A stretch of DNA of 64,000 nucleotides from CAVSSX01 sp963730735 (lineage in GTDB: Bacteria; Actinomycetota; Acidimicrobiia; Acidimicrobiales; RAAP-2). The stretch is taken from NCBI GenBank assembly GCA_963730735.1, contig CAVSSX010000007.1, positions 124,001-188,000 on the forward strand, written 5' to 3'. Position 1 is the stretch's first letter. Every line of letters starts with the position of its first letter. Under the pieces are notes generated by a model. The model saw only the letters and a list, made by a program, of their open reading frames with translations. It did not search any database and was not told the origin of the DNA. The translations under genes and the position numbers were made by a program. This document shows positions 43,870 to 51,792 of the stretch, one piece after another.

Positions 43870-44763
43870 TCAGAGCACCCCGAGGATCCAGCCCTCCTCG
43901 TCGCAGGCCGCCCGTTCAGGGGGGTCGAGAGCGAGGACGGTCGGCGGGGCGAACCAACTGCCCCACCCGAGGGCCTGCTGGGCGGCCATGGCCCGGACCG
44001 TCGAGACGACCTGGGCCTCGTCCTTCACGGTGGACACCGAGTGGTCGACGTCGAAGGCCGACGGCCAGATCTCGACCGCCACCACCGAGCGCCCGGGAAC
44101 GAGCGGATCCTCGACGAAGCCCGTCTCGAACGGCCAGACGGCGGCGGCGGGCCACCGTCGCCACAGCCGGTCCAACCAGGGGATGCCGACCAGGGTCTGG
44201 CCACCGACCGTGCCCGCCCCCAACAATTGAAAGGCCGAACGGATGCCGGCCCCGGCCCGCCGCTCGGCCAGGCGGAGCGGCGGGCACGGATTGGGGGCCA
44301 GCCCCTCGGGCACCCGGTCGGTCGGGGGCAGGGCGGCCAGGTCGGCGTAGGCCGGACTCTGCGGACGACCCCAGAACAGTCGGGTACCGGTCTCCCGGTT
44401 GATCGCGTCGGCGGCGGCGAAACGGTCGTTGTCGTTGTCCGGGCCGTCGTGGACCCGGTCGACGAGCAGCTCCCACGTCCCCCGCCACGGGGGTCGGCCC
44501 GGTGCCCGCAGGTCGGCGGTGGCGGCGGCGAACCCCCGTGGGTAGCCGAGCGAGACGTCGAGGCCGAGGAGCAGCGTCTCGTCGGCCGCCAGCGTCCGCT
44601 CGACCAGCTCGGCGATCAGCTCGGCGGCCTCGTGCCGGGTGGAGGGGTTGACGGTCTCGACCACCACCGGCTCGTCGGCGGCCGACCGACGCACCGCCGC
44701 CTGGGCGATCCAGACGCTGTCGGCACCGCGCGTCGGCACCCGGCTGGCGCTCCAGTCGACCAT
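43870..44763 (-). CDS. Hypothetical protein, possible RNase H-like (DUF429-type) fold
   Basis: A 297-residue soluble protein. It opens VMVDWSASRVP, an Asp-containing first strand, and LLLGLDVSLGYPRGFA is a second. AAADAINRETGTRLFWG and VAVEIWPSAF are further blocks. This pattern of acidic strand ends resembles DUF429-like RNase H-fold proteins, but the match is by eye and tentative. The ATG at 44763 is preferred over an upstream TTG. It lies between cinA and recA, outside the coupled rimO-pgsA-cinA unit. Confidence 0.6.
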   Translation of the reverse strand: MVDWSASRVPTRGADSVWIAQAAVRRSAADEPVVVETVNPSTRHEAAELIAELVERTLAADETLLLGLDVSLGYPRGFAAATADLRAPGRPPWRGTWELLVDRVHDGPDNDNDRFAAADAINRETGTRLFWGRPQSPAYADLAALPPTDRVPEGLAPNPCPPLRLAERRAGAGIRSAFQLLGAGTVGGQTLVGIPWLDRLWRRWPAAAVWPFETGFVEDPLVPGRSVVAVEIWPSAFDVDHSVSTVKDEAQVVSTVRAMAAQQALGWGSWFAPPTVLALDPPERAACDEEGWILGVL

Positions 44764-44825
44764 CACCAATCGGTCGAACCACGGGCCGGAGCCGACTGCT
44801 CGTGGGTCGCCGTCGGTCGACGGGG

Positions 44826-46109
44826 TCAGCTGACCGGGTCGATCTCGTCGAGCAGCCGGCGGCGCAGGAGATCGAACGCCGAGATGGTCGAGTACTGACG
44901 GACCCGGGGTCGGTCGCCCGGCACCCGGAGCTCACGGGCCTCGGTCGGTCGTCCCGGGAGCACGGTGGCCACGAAGACCGTGCCCGGCGGGCGGCCGTCC
45001 TGGTCGTCGGGTCCGGCCACCCCGGTGATGCCGAGCCCGACCGTGGCCCCCAGCACCCGGCAGGCGCCCTCGGCCATGGCCACGGCGGCGTCAGCCGTCA
45101 CCACCGGGCCCTCGGGCACGCCCAGCACGCGGTACTTGACCTCGCTGGCGTAGGAGACGACCGCGCCGCGGAACCAGGCGCTGGCGCCGGGCACCGCCAC
45201 CAGGCGAGAGGACATCAGCCCGCCGGTCAGGGACTCGGCCAGCCCCAGGGTCAGGCCCCGGTCCACCAGCGCGGTGCCCACGGCGTGCTCCATGGTCTCG
45301 TCGTCGAGCCCGAAGATCACGTCGCCGAGGGCGGCGGTGATGGCGGCGCGCACCTCGACCTCCTCGGCATCCAAGAGGGCGGTGGCGTCGGCGTCGGTCG
45401 TCCCCCTCGCCGTCACCCGCACCTTGATCCCCTCGATCCCGCTGGCCAGGAAGGCGATGGTCACCGACCCGGGGGCCGACGGGTCGTCCAGCGCGTCGAT
45501 CCGCCCCTGGAGCACCTCGGCCAGACCGGACTCCGACGCGCCCCACGTCCGCAGGACCCGGCTGGTGATCACCGCCTGCTCGCCGGCCTCGGCCATGCGC
45601 CGGTGCAGGTCCGGGAGGATGGCCCGCTCGAACATCTCGGTCATCTCGTAGGGGACCCCGGGGACGGCGTACACCACCTTCTGCCCGACCGGGCAGATCA
45701 GCCCGGGCGCGGTGCCGTTCCTCTGGGGGATGATCGTCGCCCCCACCGGGACGTCGGCCTGGCGGGCGTTGTTGGCCGACATCTGGCGGCCCCGATCGGC
45801 GAAGAACCCGGCGATGCGCTCCTCGATGGCCGGGTCCCGGACCAGCGGGACGTTCATCACCTCGGCGATGGCGTCCCGGGTGATGTCGTCCTGCGTCGGC
45901 CCGAGACCGCCGCACATGATCACCCCGTCGCTCCGGGCCAGGGCGGTCCGCAGGGCCAGGACGATGCGGCCCTGGTTGTCCCCGACCGCCTGGTGGAATT
46001 GCGAGACGACCCCGCCGGCCGCCAACTGCTCGCCCAGCCAGGCCGAATTGGTATCGGCGATCTGGCCCAGCAGGAGCTCGGTGCCGACGGCCACGATCTC
46101 GATCCTCAT
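44826..46109 (-). CDS. cinA: CinA-family protein (nicotinamide-nucleotide amidohydrolase and MoCF-type domains)
   Basis: A 427-residue CinA. The N-terminal MoCF-like domain (about 1-170) has VAVGTELLLGQIADTNSAWL and CGGLGPTQDDITRDA. The C-terminal PncC-type amidase domain (about 265-420) has LAESLTGGLMSSRL and LGITGVAGPDDQDG. Known roles are NMN deamidation and ADP-ribose pyrophosphatase activity in pyridine-nucleotide salvage, with historical links to competence. The ATG at 46109 overlaps the pgsA stop as ATGA. Confidence 0.93.
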   Translation of the reverse strand: MRIEIVAVGTELLLGQIADTNSAWLGEQLAAGGVVSQFHQAVGDNQGRIVLALRTALARSDGVIMCGGLGPTQDDITRDAIAEVMNVPLVRDPAIEERIAGFFADRGRQMSANNARQADVPVGATIIPQRNGTAPGLICPVGQKVVYAVPGVPYEMTEMFERAILPDLHRRMAEAGEQAVITSRVLRTWGASESGLAEVLQGRIDALDDPSAPGSVTIAFLASGIEGIKVRVTARGTTDADATALLDAEEVEVRAAITAALGDVIFGLDDETMEHAVGTALVDRGLTLGLAESLTGGLMSSRLVAVPGASAWFRGAVVSYASEVKYRVLGVPEGPVVTADAAVAMAEGACRVLGATVGLGITGVAGPDDQDGRPPGTVFVATVLPGRPTEARELRVPGDRPRVRQYSTISAFDLLRRRLLDEIDPVS

Positions 46110-46675
46110 GCGTGGGCCTCCCGCAGGGCCCGCCGCCCGTCGAGCAGGTACTGGGCCCCGGTGACCACCGTCAGGGCGGCCGCCAGCCAGATCGCTCCGA
46201 GCTGCAGTCCGTGCTCGTGGGCCAGCGGCGGCAGCACGCAGGCGGCGATGGCCAGGTCCTGGGCCAGTGTCTTGATCTTGGCGCTCCCGCTGGCCGGGAT
46301 CGACACGCCCCGCCGGCCGGCCCACGACCGGTAGACGGTGATGCCGAGCTCCCGGACGGCGATGAGGATGACCGGCAGCCAGGGCAGGATGCCTTCACCA
46401 GCCAGCGCCACCAGGGATCCGAGCACGACGAACTTGTCGGCCAACGGGTCGAGGAAGGCGCCCGAACGGGTCGTCCCCTGGCGGCGGGCCAGCCAGCCGT
46501 CGACACCGTCGCTGAAGGCCACCACGGCACCGACGGCGGCCGTGGTCCAGGTGGCGCCCTGGTTCACGATCAGGGCCACGAAGACCGGTGTGGCCAGGAG
46601 CCGGGCCATCGTGAGGGCGTTGGCCGGGGTGGCGAGAGCCGAGGGCCCGAACGTCGGGCCGGCGGTGTCAGTCAC
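46106..46675 (-). CDS. pgsA: CDP-diacylglycerol-glycerol-3-phosphate 3-phosphatidyltransferase family protein
   Basis: A 189-residue membrane CDP-alcohol phosphatidyltransferase. The signature D-G-x2-D-G-x2-A-R-x8-G-x3-D-x3-D is complete (DGVDGWLARRQG, then GAFLDPLADK). Four or more hydrophobic segments are visible. It makes phosphatidylglycerophosphate for membrane lipid; closely related family members can use other alcohols. The start is GTG at 46675, overlapping the rimO stop as GTGA. Confidence 0.92.
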   Translation of the reverse strand: MTDTAGPTFGPSALATPANALTMARLLATPVFVALIVNQGATWTTAAVGAVVAFSDGVDGWLARRQGTTRSGAFLDPLADKFVVLGSLVALAGEGILPWLPVILIAVRELGITVYRSWAGRRGVSIPASGSAKIKTLAQDLAIAACVLPPLAHEHGLQLGAIWLAAALTVVTGAQYLLDGRRALREAHA

Positions 46676-48042
46676 GAGGCGGCCCTCACCATCGGTCGCC
46701 CGACCGTTGCGACCTCCTCGGCCACCAGGTCGGTCCCGAGCGACGCCGTCACCACGACGTCGACCAGGTCGCCCGGGGCCAGGTGGCCCGGCACGCGGAT
46801 GACGCCGTCGATCTCGGGGGCCTCGTGGACACTACGACCGACGCCGGGCGCATCCACCAGGACCTCGAGCGATCGCCCGACCATGGCGTCGCGCCGACGG
46901 GCGGTGATGGCGTCCTGTAGCTCGGCGCACTCGCGCAGGCGGTCCATGGCCAGTGCCGGATCGATCTGGTCGGCGAGATCGACGGCGTGGGTGCCCTCCT
47001 CGGGCGAGAAGGGGAAGAACCCGGCCCAGTCGAGCTCGGCCTCGGCCAAGAACGCCAGCAGCTCGTCGTGGTCCTCCTCGGTCTCCCCGGGGTAGCCGAG
47101 GATGAACGAGGACCGGAACGTGGCCTCGGGGGCCAGCCGGCGGATGTCGGCGATCCGGTCCAAGAAGCGTCGGCCGTCGCCCCACCGGCGCATGCGGGCC
47201 ACGAGCGGCCGGGCGACGTGCTGGAGGGACAGGTCGAAGTAGGGCACCCCGGTGTCGAGGATCGCCTGGACCAGCCCGTCCGAGAGGGCTGACGGGTAGA
47301 GGTACAGCAGCCGGGTCCGGGGGACGATGGCCGAGACCGCCCGGGTCAGCTCCACGATCGGCGAGGTGGCACGACCCGGCGCCGGCCGGGGCGTCGAGCC
47401 CGATCGATCGCGCCCGAAGGAGGCCAGGTCCTGGGCCACCAGGACGATCTCCCGGGCGCCGGCGGCGGCGAGCGTCTCGACCTCGGCCAGCACCTGGGAC
47501 AGGTCGCGCGACCGCTGCTGGCCCCGGAACGAGGGGATGGCACAGAACCCGCAGATCCGGTCGCAACCCTCGGCCACCTTCACGTAGGCCCAGGGGGACC
47601 CGGACGCCGGTCGGGGCAGCTCCAAGAGGTCGAACCCGCCGGCCGGGATCGCGGCCCTCGACCGGGTAGCGCCGAGCTGCACGGCGACGGCCGGCGTGAC
47701 CGCCTCATGGCGGGGCACGGTGATGGGCACGCCGAAACCGGCCACCAGGTCGACCTCGGGCAGGGCATCGGTCAGCTCGGCGCCGTAGCGCTCGGCCATG
47801 CAGCCGGTGACCACCACCCGGGCCCCGGCACGACGCCGGCCGGCCAGTTCGAGCACGGTGTCGATCGACTCCTGGCGGGCGGCCTCGATGAAGGCGCAGG
47901 TGTTCACGATGAGCAGATCGGCCCCTTCGGGGTCCTCGGCCGGTGCGTACCCGTCCTGGGCCAGCCGACCCTCCAGCTTGTCCGAGTCGACCTGATTCTT
48001 GGGGCAACCCAAGGTCGCCAACCAGTATCGATCCTCGCCCAT
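46672..48042 (-). CDS. rimO: Ribosomal protein S12 methylthiotransferase RimO
   Basis: A 456-residue radical-SAM methylthiotransferase that modifies an Asp of ribosomal protein S12. The N-terminal UPF0004 domain has TLGCPKNQVDSDKL, LIVNTCAFIEAARQES and VVTGCMAERY with three cluster-binding Cys. The radical-SAM motif is CDRICGFCAIPSFRG. A C-terminal TRAM domain (about 390-450) follows. The ATG at 48042 follows GAGGAG. It heads the coupled rimO-pgsA-cinA unit. Confidence 0.95.
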   Translation of the reverse strand: MGEDRYWLATLGCPKNQVDSDKLEGRLAQDGYAPAEDPEGADLLIVNTCAFIEAARQESIDTVLELAGRRRAGARVVVTGCMAERYGAELTDALPEVDLVAGFGVPITVPRHEAVTPAVAVQLGATRSRAAIPAGGFDLLELPRPASGSPWAYVKVAEGCDRICGFCAIPSFRGQQRSRDLSQVLAEVETLAAAGAREIVLVAQDLASFGRDRSGSTPRPAPGRATSPIVELTRAVSAIVPRTRLLYLYPSALSDGLVQAILDTGVPYFDLSLQHVARPLVARMRRWGDGRRFLDRIADIRRLAPEATFRSSFILGYPGETEEDHDELLAFLAEAELDWAGFFPFSPEEGTHAVDLADQIDPALAMDRLRECAELQDAITARRRDAMVGRSLEVLVDAPGVGRSVHEAPEIDGVIRVPGHLAPGDLVDVVVTASLGTDLVAEEVATVGRPMVRAAS

Positions 48043-48149
48043 TCCACTCCTCACCGGACGTACCGGTCTCGACCACTCGACCCCCCGAGGTCGGCCCGTC
48101 CTACGAGCCCGCTCCTCCGCATGGCAACCGGAGACCCCCGGGGGAACAG

Positions 48150-48238
48150 CGGAGAGGGAGGGATTTGAACCCTCGGACCGGGTTACCCCAGTCAACTCAT
48201 TAGCAGTGAGTCCGATTCGGCCGCTCTCGCACCTCTCC
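48150..48238 (-). tRNA. tRNA-Ser (GCT anticodon)
   Basis: An 89-nt class II tRNA with a long variable arm. The acceptor stem pairs GGAGAGG with CCTCTCC perfectly. The anticodon loop reads CTGCTAA, so it decodes AGC/AGU serine codons. The T arm contains GGTTCAAATCC. The discriminator is G and no CCA end is encoded. It lies upstream of rimO on the same strand. Confidence 0.95.
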
Positions 48239-48420
48239 GGGCACCACCTGGAGACCAGCCGTGGGGCTCGTGTCCATGCAGCGTCACGACAAGGGTAGTG
48301 GGTCGACCGACGAGGCGGCTTCAGGCTCGGTCGACCGGTGCCACCCGCCCGGGCCCCGGCGAGCGGCCCGTCGGGGACGCCGAACGGCCCGGTGGACCAC
48401 GGTGCCGGTACCGTCGTCAC

Positions 48421-48849
48421 ATGGAACAGCGGGTGAGCCTCATCACGCTGGGCGTCGCCGACCTGCGACGGGCGCGTTCGTTCTACGAGCAGCTGGGCTG
48501 GCGCGGCCAGGAGACCGAGGCCACGGTCTTCTTCCAGGCCGGGGGGCAGGCGCTGGTGCTCTGGGGACGCGACCAGCTGGCCGAGGACGCCGGCGTCGTC
48601 GACGAGGGGCCCCACGGCTTCGACGGCGTCGTGCTGGCGCACAACGTCGCCCACCGAGAGCTGGTCGACCAGATCATCCGCGCCGCCGCGGTCGCCGGTG
48701 GCACCGTCACCAAGGAGCCCACCGAGACCTTCTACGGGGGCTACGCCGGGTTCTTCCGGGATCCGGACGGCCATGTCTGGGAGGTGGCCCACAATCCCGG
48801 CCTCCAGCTGAGCGATGACGGCACCCTGACGCTGCCCGATTTCGGGTAG
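48421..48849 (+). CDS. VOC family (glyoxalase/dioxygenase-fold) protein
   Basis: A 142-residue vicinal-oxygen-chelate protein. It has SLITLGVADLRRARSFYEQL in the first beta-alpha-beta unit and FFRDPDGHVWEVAHNP in the second, with Glu as a likely metal ligand. The family covers glyoxalases, dioxygenases and resistance proteins; no specific activity can be chosen. The ATG at 48421 starts right at the first strand and has no strong ribosome-binding site. Confidence 0.87.
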   Translation: MEQRVSLITLGVADLRRARSFYEQLGWRGQETEATVFFQAGGQALVLWGRDQLAEDAGVVDEGPHGFDGVVLAHNVAHRELVDQIIRAAAVAGGTVTKEPTETFYGGYAGFFRDPDGHVWEVAHNPGLQLSDDGTLTLPDFG

Positions 48850-48863
48850 CGCCGCCGGCCGGG

Positions 48864-50060
48864 CTAGGCCGAGATGCCGAACCGGTCCAGGCCGAAGGCG
48901 GCGATGGCGTTGCCCCGGACCAGCTTGTAGACCTCCTCGTCGGACAGCCCCGCCTGCTCGCAGAGGCGCCGGACGGTCGCCTCGGTAGCGGGGAACGTCG
49001 CCTGGGCGTGGGGGAAGTCCGTCTCGTAACAGATCTGGTCCATCCCGATGACGTCCCGGTTGGCCAGTCCCGTCTCGTCGTCGAAGATGCACCCGAACAC
49101 CCGACCGGGCACGTACGTGGACGGCGGGTGGGGCAGGGTGTTGCCGAAGACCTCGCCGTGGAACTCGGCCCACACCTTGTCGGCCCGCTCCAGGATGTAG
49201 GGCATCCAGCCCACCTGTCCTTCGGAGTAGGCCAGCCGGAGCGACGGAAATCGGTCGAGCGTCCCGGAGAACAGGTAGTCGAGGAGCGAGCCCATGGCGT
49301 TCTGCCAGTCCAGGGCGGAACTGATCACGAACGGGGCGTCCGACGTCGTGGTGGGCATCTTCGACGATGACCCGATGTGCATGCAGATGATGGTCTCGGT
49401 CGCCTGGCAGGCGGCGAACAACGGGTCCCAGTAGTGATCGGGCCGATGGAGCGACGGCAGACCCAGGGGCTCGGGGTTCTCCGAGAAGGTGATGGCGTGG
49501 CTGCCCCGGTCGGCGCAGCGCCGGACCTCCTCGGCGGCCCGCTCGACGTCCCACAACGGGACCATGGTGAGCGGGATCAGACGCCCCCGGCCGGCGCCGG
49601 CCGACCACTCGTCCAGCATCCAGTCGTTGTAGGCCCGGACGCACTCGAGGGCGAGGTCCTTGTCGGGCCGTTCGGCGAAGGTCTGGCCACAGAAGCGGGG
49701 CAGGGTGTTCGGGAAGCAGATGGCCGCTTCGACGTGGTCGTCGGTCATGTCGGCCAGGCGGTCCTCCTGGCGCCAGGCCCCGGGTCGGATGGAGTCGAAG
49801 GTGGCCAGCCCGAAGCTCAGGTCGTCGCGGCCGACGGCGGCCGACAACATCATGAGCGGGGAGACCAGCCCGTCGTAGTGCCACGCGTCGCACCACTCAC
49901 CGTCGTCGGACTCGACCCAGCCGGCCGACCCGCCATGGGCCATCCGGCGTCGCTCGATCCGGGGCCCGTTCTCACGGTGCCGGGCCGACAGCCGGTCCTG
50001 CCAGAGGGTCGGCGGCTCGAACACGTGGTCGTCGACCGAGATGATGCGCGGTATCTCCAT
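48864..50060 (-). CDS. ACMSD-like amidohydrolase
   Basis: A 398-residue amidohydrolase-superfamily protein, the fourth of this kind in the window. It shows SVDDHVFEPPTLWQD at site one, ICMHIGSSS with the His, and ETDFPHAQATFP with the Asp, matching the other three motif by motif. The ATG at 50060 follows GAGGGGG. It lies 8 nt downstream of the alpha/beta hydrolase gene, so the pair form a small operon and could act in sequence on one substrate. It is clearly diverged from the duplicated pair. Confidence 0.88.
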   Translation of the reverse strand: MEIPRIISVDDHVFEPPTLWQDRLSARHRENGPRIERRRMAHGGSAGWVESDDGEWCDAWHYDGLVSPLMMLSAAVGRDDLSFGLATFDSIRPGAWRQEDRLADMTDDHVEAAICFPNTLPRFCGQTFAERPDKDLALECVRAYNDWMLDEWSAGAGRGRLIPLTMVPLWDVERAAEEVRRCADRGSHAITFSENPEPLGLPSLHRPDHYWDPLFAACQATETIICMHIGSSSKMPTTTSDAPFVISSALDWQNAMGSLLDYLFSGTLDRFPSLRLAYSEGQVGWMPYILERADKVWAEFHGEVFGNTLPHPPSTYVPGRVFGCIFDDETGLANRDVIGMDQICYETDFPHAQATFPATEATVRRLCEQAGLSDEEVYKLVRGNAIAAFGLDRFGISA

Positions 50061-50068
50061 GGTCCCCC

Positions 50069-50878
50069 TCAGTTCGCGGTGCCGGTCGTCGGTTCCTGGT
50101 CGGCGAGGAAGGTCAGCACGTACTCGGCCACCGCCACCGGCTGCTCGGGCAGTATGGCGTGCCCGCAGTGGGCCAGCTCCACGTAGCGGGCCCGACCGCC
50201 CATCTCCGCCGCCAGTTCCTGGCCTACCTCGATCGGCGCCATCTGGTCCTCGGTCGGCTGCACGATCAGGACCGGCGTCCGCCCGGCCAGGTACCACTCA
50301 CGCCAGTCCGAGCGCCGGAGCGCCTCGGCCACCACCTGCCCGCCGGGGTACCACCCTTCCAGCCAGGGTGACGGGTCGTTGCCCTCGGCGAAGAAGGCCG
50401 TCCCGAGCGCCGCGACTCGCTCGGTGGGCGGCAGGTCGAGGTGGTGGCACCGGGCGAACGCTTCCATCACGGCCGACGAGGGCGTTCGACGGCCCATGTC
50501 GTGCCCCCCGCAGGCGAGCAACGACACGCTGCGGACGGCGGTCGGTCGGAAGGTGGCCGTCGCCCGGGCGATGGTGTTGCCCAGGGCGTGACCGACCAGG
50601 TGCGCCGGGCCGCCGACGTAGCGGTCGACGACCCCGGCGACGTCGTCGGCCAGGTCGCGCATCGAGAGCTCGTCGGTCGGCCCGGTGCTGCCGGCGACCC
50701 CTCTCGGGTTGACGGCCACCGAGCCGATCCCCGCCGCTGCCAGGTCGGCCGACAGCTGGGCGAAGTCCGACGCGCTCCGATTGGCCGACGGCAGCAGCAC
50801 GACCTCGGGCGCCGGCCCGGTGACGAGTACCTCGAGGCGCACGTCGTCGCCGAGCGACACCAGCTCCGTCTGGGACAT
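50069..50878 (-). CDS. Alpha/beta hydrolase with nucleophile Ser replaced by Ala
   Basis: A 269-residue alpha/beta-hydrolase-fold protein. The elbow that normally carries Ser reads VGHALGNTIAR, with Ala (codon GCC) at the nucleophile position. The Asp (VQPTEDQMAP) and His (LAHCGHAILPEQ) positions are kept. It may be a non-hydrolytic family member such as a lyase or binding protein, or a dead enzyme. The base calls there are clean and in frame. The ATG at 50878 follows GGGGAGG. It precedes the amidohydrolase gene by 8 nt. Confidence 0.87.
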   Translation of the reverse strand: MSQTELVSLGDDVRLEVLVTGPAPEVVLLPSANRSASDFAQLSADLAAAGIGSVAVNPRGVAGSTGPTDELSMRDLADDVAGVVDRYVGGPAHLVGHALGNTIARATATFRPTAVRSVSLLACGGHDMGRRTPSSAVMEAFARCHHLDLPPTERVAALGTAFFAEGNDPSPWLEGWYPGGQVVAEALRRSDWREWYLAGRTPVLIVQPTEDQMAPIEVGQELAAEMGGRARYVELAHCGHAILPEQPVAVAEYVLTFLADQEPTTGTAN

Positions 50879-51017
50879 CCGCACCTCCCCGGTGGCCCGT
50901 GGCGGGCCGCCGGTGCGGCCCACTGCGGATCGTAGGTTCCCGACGCCCATCGTGCGCCGCCGGCCGACGGGGCGTTCGCCCGGAACGCCGGAGCCCGAGG
51001 GCGGCAAGACTCTGCCC

Positions 51018-51470
51018 ATGACCGCCCGACGGACCGCCGCATCGGTGCCCCCCCGCCGGGGCCGGCCGTCCCTGGTCGGTGTCTCGCTCCTCTCGTGCGG
51101 TGCGCTGGTGCTCGCCGGTTGCTCGGCCTCGACGCCGTCGGCCGTGACGACGAGCTCGGCGGCGGGAGCGACGTCCGCCACCACCGTCCCGCTCCCGTAC
51201 CGCAACACGGTCCCGCTGCGGCGCGACGTCACCCTCACGGCGTGCATGAAGTCCAAGGACGGGTGGCGGGCGTCCGGCCGCGCCCGGAACCCCAGCACGG
51301 CGTCCCGCCGCTACGTCGTCACCGTGTACTTCACCGACGACCAGGCGACGGTGGTGGGCTCGGGCCGCGCCACGGTCAACCTCGCCGCCGGCGCCTCGCG
51401 TCGGTGGGCGGTCGACGCCGCGGTCCACGGTCCAGCGCCTGCGCACTGCGTCCTGGTAGGCGTCAGCTAG
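51018..51470 (+). CDS. Small lipoprotein, FxLYD-like
   Basis: A 150-residue exported lipoprotein. The signal ends in LAGC at about residue 35, then a Ser/Thr-rich tether. The C-terminal beta domain has GRARNPSTASRRYVVTVYF and GSGRATVNLAAGASRRW, similar to FxLYD-type extracellular domains. Two later Cys (LTACMKS and AHCVLVG) may pair. Its role is unknown; probably anchored on the outer face of the membrane. Confidence 0.75.
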   Translation: MTARRTAASVPPRRGRPSLVGVSLLSCGALVLAGCSASTPSAVTTSSAAGATSATTVPLPYRNTVPLRRDVTLTACMKSKDGWRASGRARNPSTASRRYVVTVYFTDDQATVVGSGRATVNLAAGASRRWAVDAAVHGPAPAHCVLVGVS

Positions 51471-51792
51471 CGGTCGCCGGCCGCTCGGATTCGGCCTGCC
51501 CCCTCCCTGGTGGGAGCCCATCTCGTCGCCCGTCGCACGATCAGGACCAGAATGGTTCATGGGCTGCGTTGGGGTGCATACGAGATTTTGATGATCTGCT
51601 GTAGTGTTACCGAGCAGTATTCCGAGGAAACGGCCGTTTCACCCCCGGTTGCACGCGGTCGCATGGAGCAGTCCCCGACCACGCGAGGCGTCCCGATGCA
51701 GCTCGGCAGCTCCACAGCCACATTCTTCGGGCAGGGCCCAGGCACGCCGACCCCAGCACGGTCGGCCCCGTGAGACGACGGACGGCCGGCCG
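51471..51792. other. Intergenic region upstream of the large repeat protein
   Basis: A 322-nt gap with a less GC-rich part at about 51570-51640 (TTTTGATGATC, TAGTGTTACC), which is the likely promoter zone of the large surface-protein gene. In-frame codons upstream of 51793 are open but lack signal-peptide character. No small gene or terminator was recognised. Confidence 0.45.

Noticed and set aside
48043..49896. Upstream extension of the rimO frame to 1074 codons
   Set aside because: It would run through the tRNA-Ser and the reverse of the amidohydrolase; RimO similarity begins exactly at the ATG at 48042 with a good ribosome-binding site.
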